A stretch of 64,000 nucleotides of DNA from Hetaerina americana (taxonomy: Eukaryota > Arthropoda > Insecta > Odonata > Calopterygidae). How positions within the stretch are numbered: position 1 is the first letter of the stretch; each line of letters begins with the position of its first letter. The notes beneath the pieces were generated by a model. It searched no databases. It was not told where the DNA came from and saw only the letters and a list, made by a program, of their open reading frames with translations. Shown here piece by piece: positions 25,325 through 35,341 of this stretch. A program made the position numbers and the translations under genes. The stretch spans positions 3,101,848 to 3,165,847 of the forward strand of contig JAKTNV010000023.1 in the NCBI GenBank assembly GCA_022747635.1. The letters are read 5' to 3'.

Positions 25325-25868
25325 GATAGAACAGTAATAAGGTCATTTTGGTAGTGTGGTACACAGATATTCAAACATGTTCCTGTTGAATTGGGATGTG
25401 TTCCTGGATAATTTTACTTTATTAAGTAAAGGGTTCCATAGTTTACAGGATGAAATACTGAATGACTTTTCATATATAGCCGTGCGGTATTTGGGAAGAT
25501 GGAATGTTTTTGTATTGCGGGTTGATCTCTTTGTCGTAAGTGAATTGAATATAAAATTTTCATATAAATATGAAGGGGTTTTTGAATTCAGAACGTTAAA
25601 TACTTGTGAGGCCATTTGAAGCATTCTCCTTTGTTGGAGTTTTAGCCAATTCAACATTTTATAGTAAGGAGTTACACGTTCATTAAAATGCACATTAAAG
25701 ACGAATCGTCGACAAAAATTTTGAAGCCTTTGTAATTTTGTACTTAGCTCATTGTTCACATCAGCGTAGACAACTGAGCAATAGTCGAGATGTGGTAATA
25801 CTAACGTTTGAACCAGCTTCTGGCGTAATGTTAGAGGGATTAGGTGTCTGTTAGGTTATTTAAGGGAG
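25325..25868 (-). mobile_element. 3' fragment of a non-LTR retrotransposon (jockey/CR1-like C-terminus)
   Basis: The minus strand encodes the C-terminal region typical of these RT polyproteins: 'KLVQTLVLPHLDYCSVVY', then 'NNELSTKLQRLQNFCRRFVF', 'TPYYKMLNWLKLQQRRMLQM', 'LPKYRTAIYEKSFSIS' and 'CKLWNPLLNKVKL'. A 138-codon frame (25343-25759) is still open, and the similarity continues upstream in another frame to about 25868, where it stops. RT catalytic blocks are absent, consistent with 5' truncation. The 3' end abuts the TA microsatellite. It differs from LINE families 1 and 2. Confidence 0.82.
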
Positions 25869-25869
25869 A

Positions 25870-27514
25870 TCACTTGTGAGCAGCATATGTACACTGGCGG
25901 TGCTTACAAACATTGGCTGGATGGAACAATGGATGTCATCATCCAATGTTTCGCTTCGTGTCGTGCTAATTGGAATTATTATGAAATCTTCTAATCTCAC
26001 TAATAATTTGGTGAATTTGTAATTAGATACGTTACACATTTGAAAAATTTACGTGTATAAATTTAGCACTTCAGAACTGGTAACGCCAAAAACAGTCCCA
26101 ATCTTAATGTGGCTGAGGTAGAAACGAGAGTGTCGATGACCGGCATGAGGCTCAAATAAATTATCGAGCGGGGGTTCCCCAGCCTCTCACGGAAAGAGAG
26201 ATATTGGCTACTAAGCATTGGCTGTCGGATTACACTTTGGGTTAAGTGATAACATACATGTATGAAACAGCGGGGGAAAATGTAGGTGATTACAAGATTG
26301 TTTGTCGTTCGTTATTTACTATACATTATTGTTTAATCAAATGGAATAAAAACATGAAATCCTAGCAATTTCTGTAGTCATAAATATTTTCAAATTCCAT
26401 TTATTTAGACCCCTTTTGGAATTTTACGTAATCTATTGAATGGTTTTCTATTTTTCCTGCACTGTCTATATTTCTAATAGAAAAACCTCAATATTATTGC
26501 GCCAAACATTTCATTCCTTCGGTTGGTTGCATTTTTACGTATGGTATACTGGTCCAGTAAAAATTTCATGTCTGATTTAAAAAGGTTTTAAGGGTATTTC
26601 ACACTCAATCGGAATGAGACCCCAATCAAGATTTTATGGTTTACATGTAAGTAACGGCTCTCGATATAATATTATAGTAATGAAAAATTCCTCAGTTATT
26701 TCTGTGATTTGCGTGTACTTTAAAAATTATGTTTTCCATGCTGGATATTCCCGCTCTTTTAAGATATTATTTACTTTCTTTTTTTGTAAAATGTCGCAGA
26801 GCAAGGTAATGCTGATTGAATTTACCTACTAATCATTCAGTGTTCATGGATTTTAGAATATAAAAGGAACAAAACTGTTGCATTCTCTTTTCAAATTTCG
26901 TAGTACTCTTTAAGTTTCAACGTTGCTCAACCAGACTTATTGTTTTTACAAGAATGACAATTTTATTTTGAAAATAGGCCTTGCTACGCGCTCCACGGGA
27001 TTTAATTGCCATATTAGCTAGCCAATATATGTAAATAGGATAGAATATGATTTCACCGCATCCATTTTAATTTTTTTTTCGTTAGTACGTTAGCCATTAG
27101 CATGCTGAGATTACTTTGCAAAATCTCTTCATAGCTATTAGGCATCTAAAATGGCATGCTATTTGCTGTAATGAAATATAAACCAAAACTTATGCTAACA
27201 AATAAGTTTTTCCATGCCTTTGTTTTAGCTCTGAAAGAAATCATATTCACGACTTATTGATTTAAAGGTTATGTATGCAAATATGATAATTGTGCAGTCA
27301 ATGGAATCAGGCTCGAATACGCGTAAATTCATATTCCAATGAAAGGAGAATACAAAGTTTTTTTCGCAAAACTTTTTATTCGTTACGAAATTGAACATTT
27401 TGTGGGTAATGCCAACTATTCTTCTTTTATGCGATAAATGTGAATTAATACAACTCTAAGTGTCAAATAATACAAATTTAAAATCGTAAATCCAATCACC
27501 TTTGGTATAATTTC
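25870..27514. other. No gene seen
   Basis: AT-rich DNA with only short frames and no shared repeat recognised. Confidence 0.5.
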
Positions 27515-28080
27515 GAGGGGGTATCGTGAACTTTTCAATATTAACAAAATTAATCAAGAATTATGGAGTTCTGGGAATAGGAAAAAGTCGTTTGGGTCGA
27601 GATCGGTAGAATAGGGTGGATATGGCAAAATTACAAAGCTGCATCGCTTTCATTGCATGTTGCGCCGTATTTGCTTCTTAAAATGAGTCCTGGATCCCAA
27701 CGGGCTCACACCTTTGACATGTGCAGTTCTACGTAAATATTATTCCTCACAATGTTTCAACTAAGATATGTCTCATTCATAATCACTTGGATGGTTGCTC
27801 TTCGATCTAAAAGGATGAAGTGCTCGACTTTCTTAATCATCACAGCATTGTTCGTGGTTGAGGGCCTTCCACTTCTCGGATCGTCTGCGGCTAATTTGAA
27901 CATTTATTTTCCACTTCGCAACCGTGCCATATGGCGAGATATCATTTTCATAAACAGCCATCATTTCATCGTAGATTTTTCGGGCACCCTGTAACCTTTC
28001 AAATGAAGGAACTTAGTCGCACAGCGAGCCTCTATCTTCTCCACACTACGTGTAACTTCAATCTGCGGTTTCCTGAAACA
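27515..28080 (-). mobile_element. Mariner copy M3, catalytic core deleted
   Basis: The minus strand encodes a mariner N-terminus: 'KFLHLKG', 'ARKIYDEMMAVYENDISPYG', 'TVAKWKIN', a frameshift, 'DDPRSGRPSTTNNAVMIKKV', and 'LLDRRATIQVI', then 'SKVCARWDPGLILR'. These are the two helix-turn-helix modules. The sequence then jumps to 'YPPYSTDLDPNDFFLFPEL', the third catalytic Asp region. The part with the first two catalytic Asp residues is gone (about 0.6 kb). At the 3' edge there is a terminal-repeat-like TCGAGGGGGTATCG near 27517. The 5' terminal repeat was not found. Confidence 0.82.
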
Positions 28081-28639
28081 AAGCAAATGAACATTTATAG
28101 CCCTAATTTACACTATTATATACATAAGTATCAATTAATTCACAGAATATATTTTATCCAGATATTTCTGTTATTTATTAATAACAATTACTTAAAAAAG
28201 GTACCCATGCGTATTTCCCAATAGAGTAACATATCGTTTCTCAATTTAAAACTTCAATGGGAATCTGAATTGTATACGACGTTTATTACAGAATACATTC
28301 TGCAGAGTTTCCAAAATTGAGGCATCAAAGCTACTTTGTCGTCGATTCAACGAGAAATTTTGCCTATCACTGTAAGGAACAATCAATAAAATTAAGAGAA
28401 CATCCTAGCTCCTAGACCTAACACTTCTCGCCACATGCCACGCCTAACACCACTTGCCACATGTCGTGGCGGATTTAGGGTAAGTTAGAGATGAAGAGGC
28501 CGTGCAAAAAATCATCCAACAATTTAAAGGATGAAAGAGTTGAATTTGTTGCCTTTAGCGAAGACGTTTTGAAGATAAATCGCTTAAGACTCACCGAGCC
28601 CCATTATCATGTCATAAATTTGCCAGGAGCGTGCAAGCT
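28081..28639. other. No gene seen
   Basis: Short AT-rich spacer with no recognisable coding or repeat. Confidence 0.5.
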
Positions 28640-29700
28640 GTTCGAAATATTATTATTTATTTAAGAATTACGTGGCAATTAGGCCATTTCTCTGGTGGTA
28701 ACGGTCAAGTTTGGTCAATGAGCACTCTTTCAACGAAAATTATATGCATACACGCACTATAAAAACAGATAAGAGACAAAATATTCTTACATACAATGAC
28801 ACTTCACATGCAAACAAACTTCCACATCACATACAAAATGCCGTCCACATATCATGCAAACAATATTTTAATATTTACAATGAAGTTTATCACCCAGTGG
28901 CTGCTTTACCTTTATACTTAAAACTTCTAAAATTGGATGGAAAGGGCTCAAACAAACCTCCAGGCAGCTGGTTCCAATCAATTATAGTTCTATTTAAAAA
29001 AGAGAATTTTTTCTTATTTTTGCGTCCTTATTTTTATTTTGAAACTATGGTCGTTTTTTCCCTTAAAGTTAGGCTTTTCTATCCCTTGCCATAATTCTTC
29101 CCACGCTTCGTCCTTTTTAACAATTCTATACATAGCGCCCAACCTACTCCTTTTTCTTCTATTTTTCAAACTATCCCATTTCAGTACATCTGACATTTCC
29201 GTGACACAATCTGTTCTTTTGTACCTTCCGAGTACATATCTTGCTGCCTTTCTTTGAACTTTTTCTATCTTTTTAATATGTCCCCCCTCATATGGATCCC
29301 ATACTATGGAGGAGTATTCTAGGATAGGGATAGCCAGTACCTTATATGCTTTTTCTTTTGTGGCTACGCTAATTCCTTTTTAAATTTCTCATTACCCAAT
29401 GTAATACATTAAATGCCTTCCGTGTCTAATTATCTACTTGGACTCCCCACCCAAGACCCCTAGTTAAGTAAATGCCTGAATATTTGCAATGACTGCGACA
29501 TGGGATTTTTCCTCCAAAGAGGATGTAAATTTCCTTTTCTGCATTCTTTTTAATTGAAATATGTATATGCTTACTCTTACTTATATTAATGCATATTATT
29601 ATTTGTATCCCAGTCACCAAGGCGATCGATGTCATTTTGTAGTATTACGCGGTCATTTACATGCTCTACCCGTCTGTATATAATACGACGATGACGATAT
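28640..29700 (-). mobile_element. 3' fragment of a second LINE type
   Basis: Minus-strand peptides in broken frames read 'DRVILQNDIDRLGDW', 'YSGIYLTRGLGWGVQVDN', 'EKAYKVLAIPILEYSSIVWD', 'GGHIKKIEKVQRKAARYVLG', 'DVLKWDSLKNRRKRSRLGAM' and a C-terminal 'SFLNRTIIDWNQLPGGLF'. This is the familiar post-RT region of CR1/Rex-like LINE polyproteins ('LEYASxVWDP', 'WNxLP'). It is 5'-truncated, since no RT active site is present in this segment. It lies in the same orientation as the jockey-type element just upstream on its strand, but the two are separate families. About 120 bp at 29700-29820 between them is unassigned. Confidence 0.82.
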
Positions 29701-29821
29701 GCCTTGCCGTTTTTTCAAGCGGCTTGATTTTTCAGAGGTCGCCTAGTTGGGCTTATGCTCTGTGTCACAATATTTAGTTCCTATATCTTCCTGGAGCACC
29801 ACCAGCGTCGTTGTATTGCCC

Positions 29822-31270
29822 TCTTTTTATTTATTTAATTATTTTTTTCGTATTGTTTAGGAGTGTAACATTATTTGGTCTCTTATATTTGTCATAAGGG
29901 CCTATTTTATTTTGTTTGGTGTATGTCATAGCCCCATTAGTGTTTTCTTTTAATTTATCAAAGTATATTTTACTCTTTGTCAGTAAGAAGTCTGAAAGTT
30001 TTTCTATGTTTGTTTTTTGGAATACCATCTCGTTTTCTTCCCGGGGGGGAGACCAAACGCCAGCCTCAGCGTCTTCCTTTCTGTACTACTTAATTTATCC
30101 ATCAGGGATCTACTGACTAGTCCCATCCACAAAGGTGCTGCGTAGGTCAATATTGGACTTATTACTGTCGAGTATATTAGTATTTTTATGTCTTTAGGGG
30201 TGGCGTTTTGTCTGAGAATCGGTGCCAATTGCGACCTTATAGCGGCCGCCTTATCTCTTATCTGTTTAATATGTATTTTGAAGTTCAATCTGTCATCTAT
30301 GTCCACTCCTAAATATTTGATGCTTTTACTCCATTCAATAGGTTGTTGTCCAATCCTGATACATTCGCAAGATATTATAGGTGATCTTGGGTGGGCGAAG
30401 AGTATTGCTATGTTTTTTTTTGTGTTTATCTGCAATTTCCTTTTTCTGTACCATGATGTTATCTCGTCCAATGCGTCTTGGGCTCTCTCTTTGACTGAGT
30501 TGATATTTTTCCCTTTTACCAGCATTACGGCATCGTCAGCGTAGAGGGCAGTTGTACTTCGCCAGTCATTTCTATGCATTGGGAAGTCGGCTGTGTAAAG
30601 CAGTGGGCCTAATATGGATCTTTGTGGGACACCAGCTTTGGCAGTTGTACTGTCACTTATTTCTTCTCCCCATTTAACTTTAAATGTCCTTCCATCTAAG
30701 TAAGACTTTGTCCAATTTGTCATCCATTTAGGGAAATTCCATGAATCCATCTTTTGAATTAGGCCCCCATGTCAAAAGCCGTAGACAGGTCAAGGAAGAT
30801 TCCAATGGTTTTTTCTCTTTTATTGTAAGCATTACTTATAAAGTCTGTAACTCTATGAATCTGTTGCTCGGTTGAGTATCCCTGGCGGAATCCGAACTGT
30901 TCTTGCGGTATGACGTCCTTTAGCTCCGCATATCTCTTGATGTGCGGTGCTACAACCCTTACGAAGAGCTTACCCAAGCTTGAGACGAGGGATATTGGTC
31001 TCAGATTTTCCCCTTTAAGTGTTTTCCCCCTTTTTTGGGGATACATTTCATTAAAGCCTCCTTCCACTTTTTCGGATAGTATCCAAGGGCGATTGACGCG
31101 TTAAAAATTTTAACTAAATATTGGCCGCCCGTTTCCGGAAGTCTTTTTATTATTTCATTCGTGATGTTGTCCTCTCCCGGGGATTTCTTATTTGGGAGTT
31201 TGGCTATTTCTTCAACAACATCTTCTAGTGTGATTATTAGTTGCTCCTCCGGTGACCCGACCAGCAAAGA
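29822..31270 (-). mobile_element. Jockey-clade LINE, 5'-truncated
   Basis: From about 31270 the minus strand encodes the start of an RT ('VEEIAKLPNKKSPGEDNITN', 'IPKKGGKHLKG'), then 'LRPISLVSSLGKLFVRVV', 'PQEQFGFRQGYSTEQQI', 'KTIGIFLDLSTAFD', 'AGVPQRSILGPLLY', 'LYADDAVML' and 'IKYLGVDIDDRLNF'. The order and motifs are those of jockey-clade elements. There are frameshifts at about 31030 and 30755. The 3' edge at about 29822 is A-rich on the element strand, like a poly(A) tail. Endonuclease and ORF1 are missing. Confidence 0.9.
30004..30750 (-). pseudogene. Jockey-type reverse transcriptase, catalytic core ORF (248 codons)
   Basis: This open frame holds the RT palm and thumb. 'AGVPQRSILGPLLYTADFP' lies near residues 38-56 and the active-site box 'LYADDAVML' near residue 70, with both Asp residues kept. 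The thumb motif 'IKYLGVDIDDRLNFKIHIK' follows, then 'YAAPLWMGL'. In active relatives the text reads GVPQGSxLGP, so Gly to Arg is a likely damaging change. The frame is broken from the fingers domain by a frameshift at about 30755, and downstream the C-terminus continues in another frame to 29831. It is a fragment of the LINE, not a host gene. Confidence 0.85.
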
Positions 31271-32990
31271 GTCTTATTTGGGAATGTAAATTGTTAGGTG
31301 GATTGCTTACGTAAATTAGTAAGGGTAATGGCTCTAGTGAATGGCCCTAGTGAATAGCAATATGGGACATCCTGAAATATTATTCCCATGCATATAATGT
31401 TTAGGTAATGCCTTGAATAACCAAGAAACTGCATTAGTACTGGAAAGCATTCAGGATTTAGCTTCGTATTCTCAGTTCCAGGAAGGACATCTACAGATTT
31501 GGCACTTAACACTGCCAAATGGGATGTTACGTGAATGGTAGCCCATAATTTCACTATGCCGATTGCCATTTTGAAACGGAATTTAGGCTCTACATTATGT
31601 TAGTATCTACAAGGCACCAAATCATTATTATATTAACATTGATAAGCCCCTCATCTATACTCTAAAGTAATGCCAACAAACCTGTGCGATTTTAATCACA
31701 CAGTATTTGCTGTAAATATTCTCTGTATGTTTTTTTCGACGTGTGAAATGTGAATATGGATTTATGAAATTGAATGTAAATTTTTATACTCCAGGAGTTT
31801 ACAATAAACTGTATAGTTTGAACTAATTTTAAATAAATGGAACTAACAAAATCCTTTGACTGAACAAAGAGGTTTAATATGCTGTTCAGTAGTTGTCATT
31901 ATGCTTTGGCTATGATTTTAATGCTTTCGCAATCACAAAACATTCTCAAACGTTCCCTGTGATGCATTCATTTCACTGTAAGTTAGCGTGGAAATTAAGT
32001 TTGCTGCGAATAATAATTCATTTTTAAATTAGTATTAATTACATAATGATTAAATGGATAATGAGAAATAGTAGGTTGTTCATTCGTACCCTTATCACAT
32101 TAAAAAATGATCGTATGACACTCACAAAACTCTCTAGGTCTCTCCAGAAAATTTAATTCTACAAGTAAATTTCCGATTTTAAAATGTAAGTGTGAAATAA
32201 ACGTAGTTTTCCCTGCATTTTCCTGAATAACTTTTCAGAAATATTCGTAAATTATTAGATTTCATGAATTGCTCCAAATTTAAAAGGAAAAATATACAAA
32301 AAGCTTCATAGATATAACCGAATTAATTAATATTGCATAATATATTACTTTAATTTCTACAATAATTATGTATTTTAATATGTCCATAATGTGTAATATA
32401 TTATTACTACATACTGAATGCGACAGGATAATTTGCTGATAAAAAGGGGATTTGAGCTAAAATCAACAAATAATGCTGCCGCAACCTGTAGTATTAAAAT
32501 GTATTAGGCCCAATTTTATTATGTCTTGTTAGACCCAAACAACTTAGCTCTAAGATTACTGACAAATAATATTTTACAAAAACTTTACATTTATCTTTAG
32601 GCAATGTGAACATTGTAGCTGTTGCAACATCTTCTGACTGTGATTGAGCTGTTAAACAATCGGTTTTGGGCTTAACCAGCGGTCATGAAACTGAATTTGG
32701 CCTTAACCGGAGATTAAATTTAACCTCCAGTTTAACAAGACATTATAAAATATCCTCAAAATGTCACTGTAACAAAATTTGTTTCTCACTTTTTTGTAAT
32801 ATCCGAATATTGAATGGAATAGCAACATTTGCTTCAAATAATTCCACAGAATGATTTTATCATTAGATATTTTGAGACTCATTAAATATTTTATCCTTAA
32901 AGAACGTTTTTTTTAATAAGTAAGAGCTTATTAAGTTTTTTCTAAGCAAAATACGATGGTATTGGAAAATTTCTTGAAAATAAATAAAAA
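31271..32990. other. No gene seen, strongly AT-rich
   Basis: Long A/T-dominated stretch without coding frames or recognised repeats. Confidence 0.55.
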
Positions 32991-32994
32991 TAAA

Positions 32995-34300
32995 CGACTC
33001 ACCTCAGCATTTTTTTAATTTTTCAATGTAGTCTCCCTGTACACTAATGCACTTGGTCCAGCAATGTTCTAATGTCTTGATCCTATCTCGAAAATAAGAT
33101 TCCTTCAGGTCCGCAAAACACCCGTCTACTTCAGCTGTTAGTTCTTTGCTTGGATAGAATTTCCATCCATTGGGGAACATTTTGAGCTTGGGGAAGAGAT
33201 TGAAATCTGATGGAGCCAAATCAAGTGAATAAGGCGGGTAAGGCCACAATTTGTATCTAGCTCACATATTTTTGCCATATCAGCGATACTTGTGTATGAG
33301 CATGTATTTTCTTGATGAAAGATGACTTTCTTCCTTGCAAATCTGACCTTTTTCCGCGTGTTTTATGCTGTAGCTATCCATGAGGTTAATTAGCTAGCAT
33401 TGTGCATTAATATATTGACCAGTGGGAAGATAATTTAGCAGCAGAATCTCTTTTTCATCCCAGAAAACTGAAGTCATCACCTTTCCGGCAGACCGAATTG
33501 TCTATGTTTTCTTTGGTGATGGTCGATAGCTTAACTGGCTAAAGCCCTGGACCGGACATTGAGGGATCCGGGTTCGAATCCCGGTCAAGGCGAATGATTT
33601 TTACACTCTGAAATTGTTGCATTGAAATATTTCCACTGCTTTGACTACTGTTTTTGTATATAAGTATAGAAGTGGACCCATGTTTCATCTGCGATCACAA
33701 ACCGGTGCAGAAAATCTTGTTAGTTGATCTTAAAACGGGTGAAAAATTGATCGGAGATTTCCAATCTGATTCGTTTGTGATACTGCGTCAAGAGTCGCAG
33801 AACCCGTCTAGCAGATAATTTACTCATATTGTATTTCACACGGTGTAATGTGACTTTTTAAATGACATCCTACAGCTCAGCAATTTCTCGCACTATAATT
33901 CTGCAATCTTCCATGACAATTTTATGCACTCTCTAGGAGATAATTTTTTCATATCCATTTCCACTTTAAAATTGGATGCGGCCGTTCAAATGACCTCCCT
34001 ACTACTTCAACGATTTCCCGCCCTTTCAGTTGGCGATTCCCCGGGACCATTTAATGCACTTTCGCCATGATATCTAGGGGAGTGGCACATTTTGCCGATC
34101 ACTCCGCTGATCATCATCTAAACTGTCCCGACGAAACTTTAACTTGTTCGTCCACTTGGCAACAGTTGAATACGAAGGAGCAGAGTCCCACACAGTGCTC
34201 TGAAAGTCGGCGTGAATTTCCTTTGGTTTCATTAATACCTACCTTTGCGAAGTATTTAATCACTGCTCGAACCTCAATATTTTTCATCTTAACGAACCAC
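32995..34300 (-). mobile_element. Mariner copy M4, interrupted by a SINE
   Basis: Transposase remnants run on the minus strand from about 34290 ('EVRAVIKYFAKVGINETKG', 'SAPSYSTVAKWTNKLKFRRD') through 'RFVIADETWVHFYT' (first catalytic Asp kept, about 33690) and 'FHQENTCSYTSIADMAK' (second catalytic position Asp to Glu, about 33300) to 'PPYSLDLAPSDFNLFPKLK' (third Asp kept, about 33220) and the C-terminal 'RIKTLEHCWTKCIS'. The last part is an open 81-codon frame (33004-33249). Between the first and second Asp regions, at 33527-33643, a SINE is inserted in the opposite direction. Without the SINE the length is about 1.2 kb, close to a complete mariner. The copy is old and broken by several frameshifts. 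Confidence 0.9.
33527..33643 (+). mobile_element. tRNA-derived SINE (SINE-D) inserted into mariner M4
   Basis: A tRNA-like sequence (A-box region TAGCTTAACTGGCTAA, B box GGGTTCGAATCCCGG) with a short tail CGAATGATTTTTACACTC. Its edges are set by where the mariner coding similarity breaks (before 'SPKKT', after 'QSKQ'). A second copy is at 2285-2402 on the minus strand. No clear target-site duplication was found. Confidence 0.7.
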
Positions 34301-35266
34301 TAGACTGGAGCAACCACAGAGAGTCATCCGCACCACAGATCTCTTCCCAGAGCACTGACGCCTTACGTGTTTACTCATAAAGGATTACCTATTATTATGC
34401 GGGAAACTTGTTGCAGCAGCACTGACATCTCGTGGTGATTCCGAGAACCTGTCACACTCCTCCGTGCATGCTTTTTGTATGAAACTTTCCTCTGGAGAAA
34501 CTGCCACGATCTTGCCTACTTGGTGAGGATTGCGAGTATAGTGAGAAACTATCCAATGCGTATTGCGTTCGAGAGGATTGAATCTCGTTAGGGATGGAAG
34601 CGCGCCCCATTGTGCTTTGAAATTCGGTGACATGGAATTGGGGCTGTAGATGCATGGCATAAGATAAAATGGAAGCTGTGTGCATAAAATTAAATGTGAT
34701 ATACCACTAAAAATAAATATAGTTAATCTCCGAAGCCAGATATTGTTTTTGACTTCCAAATTGGAAAAAAATACTGAGTAAAGATAGTAGTAGGTCCTAT
34801 AATATTCGTCGAAATCTGGACACATCTCGTTATACCTCTCTTAGAATGATATAACATACACCGGATTGGATTCTTTTTTGCTCACAGTAACATTTGGCCC
34901 GAAAAGACGTGAAATCAAAATCTTCTCTCCAAATAAACTCCTATAATTCTCTTAGGCCACTATGGCCAGCTTCAATGGTGCCACTGCAGGTATAACGTCG
35001 CTTCTCTAATGAAATATAACAAAGTCATGCTCTGCAACCTTTTTAGTTTTAAATATTTGCCCTTTTCTACCCTTATTAGAAAAGATAATGGACATTCTTC
35101 ATGGAAAGGGGATACGATTAATAAAATGTATTAATAGTACTATATATAGTTGAAGCTGTCCTCGTCTGAAGGACGAGAACGGGCTATTGAATGTTTTCTA
35201 TCAACAGAAGAAGTAGTGCTTGCTCACTTAGCTGGAATCCACTAACTATCCTGCTTTTTATTTCAG
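34301..35266. other. No gene seen; probable intron ending at 35266
   Basis: It contains no recognised repeat. The last bases, CTGCTTTTTATTTCAG, form a pyrimidine tract and 3' splice site for the exon at 35267. Confidence 0.45.
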
Positions 35267-35341
35267 GGCCCCCCCAGGACTAAGCCTGTTTTGCTGGTCA
35301 TATCCCTCGCTGGAATCAAAGTATGCAGCATAGATGGGAAG
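35267..35341 (+). CDS. Internal coding exon, PTB/PID-domain-like peptide
   Basis: A 75-nt segment (25 codons, phase 0 at both ends) lies between a strong acceptor (CTTTTTATTTCAG) and a consensus donor (AAG|GTAAGC). In the continuous frame it reads G-P-P-R-T-K-P-V-L-L-V-I-S-L-A-G-I-K-V and ends C-S-I-D-G-K. The pattern 'K-P-x-L-x-V-S-x-x-G-I-K-V-x-D' is typical of the early beta strands of phosphotyrosine-binding (PTB/PID) adaptor domains, which bind NPxY-type peptides at the membrane. It is unlike the transposon proteins nearby, and the length being a multiple of three with both splice sites intact argues against chance. I could not find the neighbouring exons, so they are probably beyond long introns or outside the window. 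The gene is not named; the PTB assignment is pattern recognition from a short peptide. Confidence 0.55.

Noticed and set aside
25356..25619. 87-codon plus-strand frame
   Set aside because: It is antisense to the LINE C-terminal frame at 25343-25759, which has recognisable motifs.
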